Positions 46,010 through 55,580 of a stretch of 64,000 bases of DNA are shown one piece after another. The notes beneath the pieces are model-generated. The model was given only the letters and a program-made list of their open reading frames with translations, did no database searches and had not been told where the DNA came from. Positions within the stretch are counted from its first letter, which is position 1. The number at the start of each line of letters is the position of its first letter. Both the position numbers and the translations under genes were made by a program. The DNA is from Methyloceanibacter stevinii (lineage in GTDB: Bacteria > Pseudomonadota > Alphaproteobacteria > Rhizobiales > Methyloligellaceae): contig NZ_LPWE01000014.1 of the NCBI RefSeq assembly GCF_001723355.1, positions 1 to 64,000 of the forward strand, given 5' to 3'.

Positions 46010-47032
46010 CTATATGCTGTTTCTAAAGCCTGTGACGGTGATGTTGGCCCCGAACGCTTTCGGGTCGGCCGGATCGGGCGCCAGGATGTGCAGCTCCTGC
46101 CCGGCCTCCAACGCGAAGGCGGCAGGCGCCGCGAAGACGCCGATCTTGGCGTCGGCCGCGAACGTGACAGTTCCCACCTCCACAGATTCCGCCAGGATCA
46201 GTTCGCCGCTCGCATCGAACGCTGTGGCCGGGTCTGCCACCTTGCGGATGGAAAAGACGGCCTCGTTCTGCGGCGCAACGCGCACTCTTGCCTTCGACAG
46301 GAGCAGGCCCGCGTCGAACTCCACGTCGGTCGTGAAGAGGAACCCTTCACCGATGAGTTCGCCGCTCAGGAGGCTCCCTGGCACGCTGTAGGCGATGTCG
46401 TACCGGTCGCCGCCACCGGGGCCGCGATAGGCAAACGGCCCCGCCCACGTGCCTTCGGCCGGCGAGCTGCGCACGTACCATACCTCGGTGTCTTCCAAGA
46501 AGACGGTGAAGCCCGCATCCTCGTCGTCGTAAGCATCGCGCCCGGCCAGGTTCGCGACATAGGCGCTGAACCTCAGATTGATCGTGAAGGCGTCCCATGT
46601 GCCGGCGACCTTGAAGTAGAGCAAGCGCGTGGTCGGATCGTACCTGAAGTCGTTGTCGCGCCCTTCCGTATCGAGAGGCGTGCCGACCGTGACAAGGCCC
46701 ATGCCCTTGCCGGCCAGCCGCTCCATAAGATCGGTGAACCCTTCCGCGAGTGCCCCGCCGTCGCGCAGAATGTTGACCTCGTATGCTTCGCCCGCTTCGG
46801 GGTCTGCGGTGGTCGGGCCTTGCCACGGCGCCGACAGTTCCGCCGTGAAGTCGCCCGGCCGGTCCTCTTCGTCCGCCGCGCTGGGATCGGATGCGATGAA
46901 CGCCAGCACCTGCCCGACGCGCAGGAGGCTCCCACGACGCAGGATCGTGGACCAGGCGGTGCCAATGCCGGTGATGGTCGTCGACCCGTTCTCCACGGCG
47001 ATGGTGCCTTCAGAGTACAGTGCAGGGATCAT
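46010..47032 (-). CDS. Phage tail fibre-like protein, 340 aa
   Basis: The N-terminus MIPALYSEGTIAVENGSTTI, followed by GIGTAWSTI, is a short beta-stranded motif common at the start of phage fibre and tip proteins. The rest is beta-rich with many Gly/Asp turns (GRDNDFRYDPTTRLLYFKV, YRGPGGGDRYDIAY). It follows the J-like tip gene, so it may be a tip-attached fibre or spike. No catalytic motif is visible. Family assignment is by composition and position. Confidence 0.6.
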   Translation of the reverse strand: MIPALYSEGTIAVENGSTTITGIGTAWSTILRRGSLLRVGQVLAFIASDPSAADEEDRPGDFTAELSAPWQGPTTADPEAGEAYEVNILRDGGALAEGFTDLMERLAGKGMGLVTVGTPLDTEGRDNDFRYDPTTRLLYFKVAGTWDAFTINLRFSAYVANLAGRDAYDDEDAGFTVFLEDTEVWYVRSSPAEGTWAGPFAYRGPGGGDRYDIAYSVPGSLLSGELIGEGFLFTTDVEFDAGLLLSKARVRVAPQNEAVFSIRKVADPATAFDASGELILAESVEVGTVTFAADAKIGVFAAPAAFALEAGQELHILAPDPADPKAFGANITVTGFRNSI

Positions 47033-47059
47033 TGGTCTGGCTTCTCCTTCGTTGGTCGA

Positions 47060-50000
47060 TCAGGCGCGCGGCAGCATCGAATAGAGGTAGCCGCTCGCGG
47101 CAATCGTGACGCCGCCCGGAATGGACGCCCTCACTTGAAGCCGGATCGTGTGGTTGCCGTTCGGCACCGAGCCGGGCCGAAAGCCGACCGACATGGGGAT
47201 AGTGAAGGCGCCGCCCGTTGCGATCGTCGCGACCACCGATGTCTGGAACAGGGCCGACGAGGTCCCACGCAGGATGCGCCCTTCGATGTCCGCCGCCGAC
47301 TGGCTGGTCGACCCGCCCAAGGACCCGGAAATAATGCCGAGGAACATCACGCCCCGCGTGCCGCTGTCCTTCTCAATATTGATCGTGCAGAGCGTTCGCC
47401 ACGTCCCATTAGCGGCGCCCGACGCGCTGCCGGAATCTGCGTCCGACTGCGTGATGCCGTTCGTCACGATACGGTCGGCGGTGATCGTCCCGGCTTGGAT
47501 CTTATTGGCCGTGATCGCGCCCGCCGCGATGTTGCCAGCCTGCACGGCGCCGGCGGCGATCTTCTCCGCCGTGACGGCGTTCGCCGCGATCTTCGATGCA
47601 GTCACGCTGCCGTCCACAAGCGCATCGCCTTGCACGCCGATATTGCCGGCGATCTTCACGGTGTCGTCCTGCACTTCCAGGATCGGCGCGAAGCCGGTGG
47701 CGGTCTGGACGCGGAAGGCCGTCGCCTTGATCGTCGCCACGGAACCGACGCCCGCAATAACGTCCAAGAACAGGGCGGCCGAGTCCTCGCCGTACGCGCC
47801 GGCCGCCGTCTTTGCCTCCAGCGCAATCCGCGCGGCAACGCCCGTCGGCGCCGCGTGCGCAATGAGACGGAACAGGGCGGACGCCGCGCCTTCCCCGTTC
47901 TCGGCGAAGACCTGGCCGAACAGCGTGGCGAGTGCGTTGTGCTTATCGTCGACCTCCGCAATCTGCCCTATGAGCGACGCGGCCGCATCGTCCAGCGCCG
48001 CCTCGACACTCTGGATCGCCGCCGCGCGCGCCTGCTTCTCGGTGACCACCTCTTCCGACACGACATTGACCGCCGCGCCTTGGGTCGCCTGGTATGCCTG
48101 GTCCTGGTCGTCGAGCTTGGCGATTTGACCCAGCAAATAGTGGGCGAGGTTCGTCAGGTCATTGACCAGGGCATCGCGCACGGTCGCGATGGCCGCCTGC
48201 GAGGCGGTGTCGAGCTGCGCCATGCGCGCGTTCACGGCCGCGTTGAAGTCGTTCTGGCTGAAGCGGATGTCCGGCGTGACAACGGGAAGCCACGGCGTGG
48301 TCTCGGTGGCCCAGCCGTTGAAGCTTTCGAACTGCGCCTTCACTTCGTAATTCGTCGCCGGCTGCAGGTTCACGATCAGCAGCTGCCCGGCTGCCGGCTC
48401 GTAGGAGAAGGCGTAGCCAGGCTCGTCCACTTGCCCGGCGATACGGTAGGCCACGCGGATGGCCGTCACGTCCGCATCGTCGGGGTCGTCCCACGACACG
48501 CTGACGGCCGGGCGCACCGTGTTGTTCGTCCCGACATTGGCGACGCCGGCGACGGCGAAGGACCCGACTTCCTTGGGCGCCGGCCGGTCCACGTCCAACA
48601 CCCCGTCCGGCTCTTCGATCAGGTCCGTCTCCGGGTCGAAATCGTAGTCGTCGTGGTCGATCTCCAGCACGGCGGCAACGCTGTCGAGCGAGTGGTCGTC
48701 GGTGACGTGTTCGACCTCGAACAGCTTGTCCTCATAGCCGTTGTGCTCGCTGGTCCACTGCAGCACGTCGCCCGGCTCAACACCCCACGCGGACGGCGGG
48801 AGCGGCAAGTTGTGCCGCCGCTCCTTGGCGGCGTTGTTCAGGAGCTGTTGCTGGAGACGCTGGAAGTGCTTGCCCGACTGAACCACGGGCACATCAAGGT
48901 CGGCGCCCACGCGTCCGTCCGCGCTGATGCGCGACGCGTCGAAACGCGGGGGCCCGACGCGCGTGATCCAGCCGTCTTCGGGGCGCGTGTACGACCCGCT
49001 GATATAGTTCACGCGCTCGTCCAGCGGCCGGATCGGCTTCGCGGTCTCGGCCTCGTCCGCGCGCAGCACGCCGTCGTCCATCGTCAGGACGGGGAGACCA
49101 GGCGCCCCGACATAGAGCTTGTAGACGCCGCCGATCTCGAAGAGCCGGCCACCGCACGCCTTCAGTATTTCCTTGATGACCTCCAGCGGCTCGGTGTTCA
49201 GCGCGATCTCGCAGCCGCCCCAAAACTGCGGCTCGCCGTCGACGAGCGCGTCTGCCTCGTTCATAGCGGCGATCCACACGTCCAAGGGCAGGTCCGCCGC
49301 GTCGCGCCGGCGCCGTAGTAGAGCACGCGCGCGTCCGTGTGGTCCTTGACGTAGAGACCCCGCAGGATGTTGTAGGCGATCAGCGGCAAGTTGCGGCTGA
49401 ACTCGTGCGTCTCCAGCAGCTCGAAGCGATGCTCCCCCGAACCGCCCACGGTCGAGTCCTTGCGCGGGTCGTAAAGCTTCGCGCCGTCGACCACGAAGCG
49501 CCAGCGCATCCGGCCCGGCACCTTCTCCTGGTCGTAGATCGAATGGGTGCGGACATAGGCGCGCCCCCGGCCGACCATCTTGTTCGTCCACGGACGCTTG
49601 CTGTGCAGCCCGAGCTTGGAAACCGCATAGGAATCCGCGGTCGTCTGCGAGCCGTCGAAGAAGCGCAGCGCCAGCTTGCCGTCGTAGCCGTTGACCGGTT
49701 GTCCGCGCGACCCGGACGAGGCCGCAAGCGTGACCCTTTGCCCGTCGATATAGGTCTGCACCAGGCCCGTGCAGGGAAGGTCGCTGATAGCGATTCCTTC
49801 GATCAGGTCGGAATTGTCGATCTCCCCTCGCGAGCCATACGTTTCGGCGTAGAAGAGCGACCCGCCCGTAACGAAGCGGCCGACGCCGAAGGACTGCGGA
49901 ATGTCCGCATCGACACGGATGTCGAGCTGCACGCCGCCCGCCTGGACGGAACGCGACACGCCCGTCTCCGTCCGCTGCGAGGCCGTGTCGATCTTCGCGG

Positions 50001-50214
50001 GCTTCGGCGGGTCCGGCGCCAGCAACTGGTTCGCCACGTAGCTGACGCCGACCGAGATAAGAATCCCGCCAACCGCCGTTGCGACGGCGGCGGCCGTGCC
50101 CGTCAAGCCGACGAAGGCGACAATCGGGGCGACGAGAAAACCCGCATGGGCCTCGACCGTGCCGACCGTGAGCAACACGGCCGCGAAGACAAGGGCAATC
50201 AGGACCCGTCGCAT
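47060..50214 (-). CDS. Phage tail tip attachment protein J-like, one apparent frameshift
   Basis: Joined, about 1,050 residues. ATG 50214 begins a signal-like segment (VLIALVFAAVLLTVGTVEA) and then an Ala/Gly-rich hydrophobic stretch (VATAVGGILISVGVSYVANQ) typical of J N-termini. The middle has SFGVGRFVTGGSLFY, YVRTHSIYDQEKVPGRM. Near 49308 the frame breaks after LYYGAGA; the other frame gives DLPLDVWIAAMNEADALVDG. Fibronectin-like repeats follow, then an Ala/Ile-rich ANKIQAGTITADRI region near the C-terminus, as in lambda J relatives. It should contact the receptor at the tail tip. Confidence 0.78.
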
Positions 50215-50218
50215 CGAA

Positions 50219-50617
50219 CTATTCCACACGGAACGCGCGCTCCACTTTCATTCGCGAGAGCTGCGCCAGGCCCTGTTCGCCCCTCGCCACCAACATCGCG
50301 CCGCAGATGACGCCGAGGCCGTCCGTGCCATCGGCATTGCGGAACCAGCCCCAATCGCCGTCGCACGCGGCCGACGGCGCAATCTCGGTCGCGACCGACG
50401 CGGCCACGTCGGCCATGTCCTTCCAGCCGCTGCGCACCATCACGCGCTGCGCGCCGCGCGCCGTCGAGTACCGCCCGCGCAAGTGCGAGACAGGGTCCTG
50501 CCCGGTCAGGGCCTCGGCCACACCGGCGCACCACGTCAGGCAATCCGACACGCCCCACTCGAAGGGCGTTTGACGCTCCTTCGCGAACAGTTCGAAGATC
50601 CGTCGACGGGTCGTCAT
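50219..50617 (-). CDS. Phage tail-tip small protein, NlpC/P60-like (DUF6950 type)
   Basis: A 132-residue protein at the tail-tip position where many siphophages and gene transfer agents encode an NlpC/P60 peptidase. FEWGVSDCLTWCAGVAEAL holds the expected active-site Cys. WFRNADGTDGLGVICGAML is the second strand pair; the usual catalytic His is not obvious, so activity is doubtful. Its ATG overlaps the upstream stop by four bases. It probably aids tail-tip assembly or peptidoglycan penetration. Confidence 0.55.
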   Translation of the reverse strand: MTTRRRIFELFAKERQTPFEWGVSDCLTWCAGVAEALTGQDPVSHLRGRYSTARGAQRVMVRSGWKDMADVAASVATEIAPSAACDGDWGWFRNADGTDGLGVICGAMLVARGEQGLAQLSRMKVERAFRVE

Positions 50618-51207
50618 CGTGGGGCCTTTCTGCCGAAGTAGATGGGCTTCTCTCGCTGCAGCGCCGTGTAGCGGTAGAGGTCGTCGTCGGGGTCGCGGTC
50701 GTGCGCCGGGCCTTGGGCGCGCGTGTCGTGCCGGCGCAGCGTCAGGACGCGCGAGGCGGACTCGCAGGTGAGGACGATGCGCGACTGGCCACCCGCTTCC
50801 GGCGTGACGATCTCCGCGTCATCGATGCGACCCCGGAACCGGGGAATGAGCGGCCCGACCAGCTCGCGCGTGTCGGGGTTGAACAGGCCCGTCTTCAGCT
50901 CGACCGGCCGCTGCGCGATCGTCGACCCGCGTACCAGCGCTTCCGCGTCGAAGTCGATCCCCGTCAGCGTGATGGACAGGCCCGGAATCGTCATGTCCCC
51001 CACGAAGGTCAGCGCCCCGAATCCGATGACCGAACCCGAACCGTGATACACGCGCCCCTCGACCTCCACGTCGCCTGCGTCCGTCCAGAACCCGGCCGGG
51101 TCCGGCGTGACCCCGTCGAGACCGAGCGCGTCGACCCACAGGAACAGGCGGCGCGCCACGAGGTTTTGCTCGAGCGCCGTTCGTTGGGCCGTCGTGAGGT
51201 CCAGCAT
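50614..51207 (-). CDS. Phage tail protein, DUF2163/BR0599-like
   Basis: A 197-residue protein. GSVIGFGALTFVGDMTIPGL and GIDFDAEALVRGSTIAQRPVE near the middle, then LIPRFRGRIDDAEI and CESASRVLTLRR, resemble the conserved phage BR0599/DUF2163 C-terminal region common in alphaproteobacterial tails and gene transfer agents. It is beta-rich and soluble. It directly follows the 219-residue tip protein (ATG immediately after the stop) and overlaps the next gene by four bases, so the tip set is translated as a unit. Confidence 0.7.
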   Translation of the reverse strand: MLDLTTAQRTALEQNLVARRLFLWVDALGLDGVTPDPAGFWTDAGDVEVEGRVYHGSGSVIGFGALTFVGDMTIPGLSITLTGIDFDAEALVRGSTIAQRPVELKTGLFNPDTRELVGPLIPRFRGRIDDAEIVTPEAGGQSRIVLTCESASRVLTLRRHDTRAQGPAHDRDPDDDLYRYTALQREKPIYFGRKAPR

Positions 51208-51867
51208 CTAGAACAACCTCTGCATGGCGTCGAAGCTGACAGTGGTGAAGTGCGGCGGCGTCTTGGGCGCGCGGTAGCTGCCCGGCACGATGATGAACTC
51301 GGCCGACGCCCGGTAGAGCGAGACGGTAGCGGCCGCGCTCCAGCCCGTGCGCACATAGGGCGCGACTTCGACCGTGACGGCGCCGGCGCCGTCGGCGGCG
51401 TCGCCTTGCACGATCATGTGCAGCGCGCGCTTCGCGTTGCCCGCGCCATAGTCGAACGACAGATAGTCACCTTTCGACAGGACAAAGCCAGGCGGCAAGT
51501 CCTCAAGCGCGACGAGCGTGGCGGACGGCACATCTGCAAGTGTGCACTCGCCCGTGAAGGGCTGCCCGCCCACCTCCAGGCCGTCGAAGCCGTCCACATA
51601 GGCCAGCGGGAACTCTCGCATCTTGTCGTAGGCATAGAAGCTGTGGAACGACAGCAGCGAGGCGTAGAAGGCCCGGACCGCGCCGGCCTCGGCCGGGGCC
51701 ATCTTGTCCGTCTGGAACGACGCGCGCCACAGTGTCGGCCCCAGCTCCTTCGCAATGACCTTGCCGGACCGCAGCGGCGTCAGCTCGGCCATCGGCTCGG
51801 GATCGAAGGACAGGCCGATCAGCGGCGCGTCGTGAAGGAAGTCACGCGGATAGCTGAGCGGGATCAT
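51208..51867 (-). CDS. Phage distal tail / tip protein, 219 aa
   Basis: The start is ATG 51867, overlapping the tape measure stop (TGATG). Residues about 25-100 include MAELTPLRSGKVIAKELGPT, LWRASFQTDKMAPAEAGAVR and FYAYDKMREFPLAY. Position directly after the tape measure gene is that of the distal tail protein in siphophages. I do not recognise a named family for certain. The sequence is beta-rich, acidic and without membrane segments. Confidence 0.6.
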   Translation of the reverse strand: MIPLSYPRDFLHDAPLIGLSFDPEPMAELTPLRSGKVIAKELGPTLWRASFQTDKMAPAEAGAVRAFYASLLSFHSFYAYDKMREFPLAYVDGFDGLEVGGQPFTGECTLADVPSATLVALEDLPPGFVLSKGDYLSFDYGAGNAKRALHMIVQGDAADGAGAVTVEVAPYVRTGWSAAATVSLYRASAEFIIVPGSYRAPKTPPHFTTVSFDAMQRLF

Positions 51868-53759
51868 CACAGCGTCCTCCGCGAGCGCGCCTCGGCCACC
51901 GTCTTGACGACGATGGACGGCAACGATTGCTTGAGGTCCGCGACGGCCGACTCAAGGCGAGCGACGGCGCCGTCGTCCGCACCGCGCGCGTCGATCGATA
52001 CCGGGATGGAGACCGATGGTCCGCCACCGCTCCCAGCGTTCGGCACGATGGCACCGCCTCGGCCGGGCACGAAATACTCCGGACCACGTTCGCCAACGAG
52101 ATAGGCGCGCCCGGTTTCGACAGGACCGCCCACGGCACGGGCGCCGCCGAACAGCGCTCCGATCAATCCGCCTGCGGCCGGACCGCCTGCGCCCGTACCG
52201 AAGGCCGATGCCAGCGGGCCTTCTCCGAGAAGGCTTGCCTGAAGCGCCATGCGCGCCAGGAGCTGCAGACTGTTGGCGAGTGTGTCTTGCCAACTCTCCT
52301 GCTGGAGAATGAGCCCGTCGAAGGCGTCATAGGCAATGTCGCCCATGGCGCCGATGCTGTTGTTGAAGTTCTCCTGTGCCGTGCGCGCTTCGTAGAGACG
52401 CGCCGTCTCGTCGGCGATCTGCTGCCCCATCTGCGAGCTGATGTCGACGCCGGCCGCGCGAAGATTGTTCGCTACTTCCCGCTCGGCATTCGTCGCCGCC
52501 AGGAGGTCCGCTTCGAACCGGACTTGATCCAGCACGCCAGCCGCTCGCTCTTGGATGCGCGCCCGCTCGTCTTCCAGCTCCTTCGCACGTTCCAGCGCCT
52601 CTTGTTCGCGCACCAGCTCCCGCGTCGTATCGGCGATGGAGGCACCCATTTCGGTGTTGAGCTCCACGCCCGCGCGCTTGAGGTTGTTGTAGACCTCCTG
52701 TTCCTCGTTCGTGCGCCCCAACTGTTCGCGCTCGAATTCGAGATCCTTCAGGATGCCAGCAGCCACCTTCAGGCGACCCAGTGCCCGCGCGGACGCCTCG
52801 GTGTCGCCGCTTAGTCCCTTGGCCGCGTCACGCGCCTGATCCAGTGACGAAGCGACTTCGTTGGCGTCGTCGGTCATGTCCAGAAGATCGGCGGCAACGT
52901 CCCTGAACGGCGAATCCTCCGGCAGCGCGTTCGCGATGCGAACGACCTCTGCTCGGAACTCGCGAACGTTCGGCGTGCCCTCCCTTATGGAGGCATTCCA
53001 TTCGTCGATCACATCAAGGAACGGACCGACACCGCCCAGCCCAGCGGCGAACGGTCCTTCACCGGGGGCCTGCTCGGGCAGCACGAAGTCAATGCGGCCG
53101 CTCGCGTCGGCCAATGCGCGTTCCAGCTCCCGCACGTTCTGCTCGGCGCTGAACTGCAGCGCCGCGACGGTCTCGCGGCCATAGTCCTGCGCACCCTCCG
53201 CCGCCTCGCGATACTTCGTCGCGATCCGGTCAATGAGGTCTTCATGCGCTTCCAACTGCACCTGCACGTCGACCCCGGAACGCAGGAAGGCTTGCGCGGC
53301 GGCGGCGGCGGCGGCGATGGCGACGACCGCGAGGTTAAGCGGGTTCGTAACGAAGGTGGCAATCCCACCGCCGATGGCCGCGAGTGCCCCCCGGATGTTG
53401 CCGCTCGGCCCGAATATCTGGCTGATTTGCGAACCCTGCTGAACGATCAGCGTGAACGGGTTCTGCTGGCCCGTGGCGAGGCCCTGCGCCAAGTCTTGAA
53501 TCTGAAACTGCAGGTTTTGCATCTGGCCGGCAGCGAGGCGCGCGCCTTTGCTCGCGCCGCCGAAGAACTCTGTGCCGCGATTGCGCGCCCTGGTGAACTG
53601 TTCGCCGGCACCGCGCGCCGCGCCGCCGACGCCGCCCAGCTTTCCTGCCGCCGCCTCGGCCTGGTCTCCCATGACGACCAGAGCCGTGCCGGTTTCCTTC
53701 GCCGCCTTGGCCGCACCCTTGGCGTTGCCGTCGATGACCAGGCTGACACGCATCGCCAT
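51867..53759 (-). CDS. Phage tail tape measure protein
   Basis: A 630-residue protein. The N-terminus VSLVIDGNAKGAAKAAKET and long Ala/Gln/Glu-rich helices (GAARGAGEQFTRARNRG, then REQEALERAKELEDERAR) are coiled-coil-like. One hydrophobic patch (ATFVTNPLNLAVVAIAAAAAA, about 133-153) may insert in the membrane. The C-terminal end carries RAYLVGERGPEYFVPGRGG, a common tape-measure tail motif. At 630 residues the predicted tail is moderate, roughly 90-100 nm if the usual 1.5 angstrom per residue holds. It follows the tail chaperone genes as in other siphophages. Confidence 0.85.
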   Translation of the reverse strand: MAMRVSLVIDGNAKGAAKAAKETGTALVVMGDQAEAAAGKLGGVGGAARGAGEQFTRARNRGTEFFGGASKGARLAAGQMQNLQFQIQDLAQGLATGQQNPFTLIVQQGSQISQIFGPSGNIRGALAAIGGGIATFVTNPLNLAVVAIAAAAAAAQAFLRSGVDVQVQLEAHEDLIDRIATKYREAAEGAQDYGRETVAALQFSAEQNVRELERALADASGRIDFVLPEQAPGEGPFAAGLGGVGPFLDVIDEWNASIREGTPNVREFRAEVVRIANALPEDSPFRDVAADLLDMTDDANEVASSLDQARDAAKGLSGDTEASARALGRLKVAAGILKDLEFEREQLGRTNEEQEVYNNLKRAGVELNTEMGASIADTTRELVREQEALERAKELEDERARIQERAAGVLDQVRFEADLLAATNAEREVANNLRAAGVDISSQMGQQIADETARLYEARTAQENFNNSIGAMGDIAYDAFDGLILQQESWQDTLANSLQLLARMALQASLLGEGPLASAFGTGAGGPAAGGLIGALFGGARAVGGPVETGRAYLVGERGPEYFVPGRGGAIVPNAGSGGGPSVSIPVSIDARGADDGAVARLESAVADLKQSLPSIVVKTVAEARSRRTL

Positions 53760-53762
53760 TCC

Positions 53763-54155
53763 CTACGCTCCCTTCCGCGCGTTCAGCGCCTCGACCGCCG
53801 CACCTTCCATCACCTGGAGCGCCGCGAAGAGGTCTGGCGTCAATTCGATCCCCGCCGCGTCGAGGCCCGCACACACGCCTTGATAGTCCAGCCCCACGAA
53901 CAGAAGCCCTCCATACCCGGCGACCGCACGCCATTGGCTCGCTACGACGATGAACGCCTGGACCGCTTCGACATTCTCGGCAAAGACCCCTTCGTCTTCC
54001 CCCGCCGGCGCGCCGCCGCGAAGTTCTGCGGCGATCTCCGCTTGGACCGCCGCACTCGCCCCAAACCGGCGCGCGTCTTCCAACGCCTCTTCCGGCGCGT
54101 CACGCTTCGAAAGGCCGCCCGAGACATAGGCCCGCGCGGCCCATTTCAGTTTCCC
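53763..54155 (-). CDS. Tail assembly chaperone extension (gpGT-like), reached by -1 frameshift
   Basis: This frame has no good start codon of its own: reading upstream from MEDARRFGASAAV it stays open as KLKWAARAYVSGGLSKRDAP back into the preceding gene. It joins that gene at the heptamer GGGAAAC just before its stop. The 106-plus residues are helical (AEIAAELRGG, VEAVQAFIVVASQW). By analogy with lambda gpG-gpT, the longer fusion is made at low frequency and recruits tail tube subunits to the tape measure. A lost base in the assembly would look the same and cannot be excluded. Confidence 0.7.
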   Translation of the reverse strand, partial: GKLKWAARAYVSGGLSKRDAPEEALEDARRFGASAAVQAEIAAELRGGAPAGEDEGVFAENVEAVQAFIVVASQWRAVAGYGGLLFVGLDYQGVCAGLDAAGIELTPDLFAALQVMEGAAVEALNARKGA

Positions 54156-54475
54156 CGCGCGACCTTCGTCACGGCGGCGTAGTAGGCATTGGCGAGCCCG
54201 GCCCGCGCATAGGGCAGGCTCAAGACCGCCGCCTTCACCTCGTCGTTGAACTCAAGCGGCTTGCCGTCTCCGTCCGCCAGGTCGTCGAGCCGGTCCACGG
54301 CTGCATCCAGCATGTCGCGCGTGCCTTGCTCGGTGGTCATGTTGAACCCGGCCAACGTCTCGGTCTTCAGCACCTTGAACGTGGCCGTCAGCGTCTCGTC
54401 CTTGTGCCCCCCATCGACCGGCACTTTGATCGTCACCGGGATGGTGAATTTCGGCTCGTCGATAATCTTGAACAT
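54146..54475 (-). CDS. Phage tail assembly chaperone (gpG-like)
   Basis: ATG 54475 gives a 109-residue soluble protein: MFKIIDEPKFTIPVTIKVP, then HKDETLTATFKVLKTETLAG and a helical C-terminal half ending KVARGN. Position between tail tube and tape measure, small size, and an overlapping frame that needs frameshifting identify it as the chaperone. It is made in full when ribosomes stop at TGA 54146-54148. Confidence 0.75.
   Translation of the reverse strand: MFKIIDEPKFTIPVTIKVPVDGGHKDETLTATFKVLKTETLAGFNMTTEQGTRDMLDAAVDRLDDLADGDGKPLEFNDEVKAAVLSLPYARAGLANAYYAAVTKVARGN
54149..54155 (-). promoter_or_regulatory. Candidate -1 ribosomal frameshift heptamer GGGAAAC
   Basis: On the minus strand the bases read G GGA AAC TGA in the chaperone frame; slipping back one base gives GGG AAA CTG, which enters the downstream open frame. 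This is an X XXY YYZ heptamer one codon before the stop. Lambda uses GGGAAAG at the equivalent point. The position and pattern are seen directly; function is inferred. Confidence 0.7.
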
Positions 54476-54483
54476 GCGCGCTC

Positions 54484-55419
54484 CTACGTGAGGGTGAGGG
54501 TGAACTGGTCGTTGCCGTCGACCGGCAACGGGGTAAGACGCAACGGCCATTCCAACGTGTCCTGCTGGTTCTCGTAGCCGGTCAGCCGCGCCAGCTCGCA
54601 GGCGGGCGCGGCCAAGGCGACGATGCGGCCGGCGACCGTGCCGTGGGTCAGCGCCAACGCCTGCGGCGTCTGCGCGACGGCCAGTGCGAACGGATCGAAC
54701 GTGGTCAGCGGCAGCGCTTCGACGGTGGCCGTGATCTGTTCGGCGCGGTCGACGATGCGGATTTCCTCGCGGCCGATCAGAAGGCGCGGCTGCACGTCGT
54801 TGCCGAGGTCCAGCTCGAACGACCGCATGACGAACGCCTGGCCGCCGAGCGTGAACACCGGCGTGTTTGCCGTCGTCGCGACCTTCGGGGCCTGCCAGGC
54901 GGTGAAGTCCGGCACGGCCTGCGCCAGCTCAGTGGGGTTCGCGAAGAGCCCCGTCAGTGACCAACGGATGACCGGAACGCCTTGCGCGTTGACGCTCATC
55001 TGCGCCGTCCCCCGGCAGCCGACGATCTTGTGCAGCGTCTCGTCGATCCAGACATAGAGCGTGACGCTCTCGTGGTCGTCGGTCACGGGCGAATAGACGA
55101 CGCTCGTGTCCGGCGTCACCACTTCGGCAAGCCCGCAGGCCCGCGCCAGCACGCCCCAGGCCGGCGCCGTACCGGCCGCTCCAGAGCCGACCAGCTCGGT
55201 GCTGCCGTTGAACACGGCACGAAGCCCAACCTTGAACTGGCTCTGCGCGCCAAGGTAGGGCCGCTCCAGCTCGCGGCTCACGTCCTCGCCTTCCATGGGC
55301 GACAGACTCACGTCCGTCATCAGCATGGCGTTGGCGCCGGCCGGAGTGGGGTCCGTGCCGTAGGTGCCTTCCATCTTGGCCAGGATGACCTTCTTGCGCC
55401 ATTTGATCGGTTCCGCCAT
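54484..55419 (-). CDS. Phage tail tube protein
   Basis: A 311-residue protein beginning MAEPIKWRKKVILAKMEGTY, then GTDPTPAGANAMLMTDVSLSP, a start typical of siphovirus and gene-transfer-like tail tube subunits. The body is beta-rich with many Thr/Val strands (VTLYVWIDETLHKIVGCRG, RSFELDLGNDVQPRLLIG). No sheath gene is adjacent, so the tube should be naked. It sits directly upstream of the tail chaperone pair and downstream of the 52-aa gene. Identification rests on position and composition. Confidence 0.75.
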   Translation of the reverse strand: MAEPIKWRKKVILAKMEGTYGTDPTPAGANAMLMTDVSLSPMEGEDVSRELERPYLGAQSQFKVGLRAVFNGSTELVGSGAAGTAPAWGVLARACGLAEVVTPDTSVVYSPVTDDHESVTLYVWIDETLHKIVGCRGTAQMSVNAQGVPVIRWSLTGLFANPTELAQAVPDFTAWQAPKVATTANTPVFTLGGQAFVMRSFELDLGNDVQPRLLIGREEIRIVDRAEQITATVEALPLTTFDPFALAVAQTPQALALTHGTVAGRIVALAAPACELARLTGYENQQDTLEWPLRLTPLPVDGNDQFTLTLT

Positions 55420-55421
55420 GG

Positions 55422-55580
55422 CTACTTTCCTTTCGTGTCACTCGCGGCCGGCCGCTTGGCCTTTGCCTCGGTTGTCTCGGTTGCTGCAGAGACCGGCTTC
55501 ATCGCTTCGCGCGGCGCGGTCTGCGCGACGCGTCTAAGCTTCCCGGTCTCCTTGTCCTTCACGTAGCTGCCGCCCTTCAT
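55422..55580 (-). CDS. Small basic phage protein, 52 aa
   Basis: ATG 55580 overlaps the tail terminator stop as ATGA, and the stop is two bases from the tail tube ATG. The product is MKGGSYVKDKETGKLRRVAQ followed by a Lys/Ala/Glu-rich tail ending SDTKGK, without hydrophobic segments. In Mu a small gp38-type protein is encoded at the same place. This one is too short for a confident match. Tight coupling on both sides argues that it is a real gene. Confidence 0.6.
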   Translation of the reverse strand: MKGGSYVKDKETGKLRRVAQTAPREAMKPVSAATETTEAKAKRPAASDTKGK

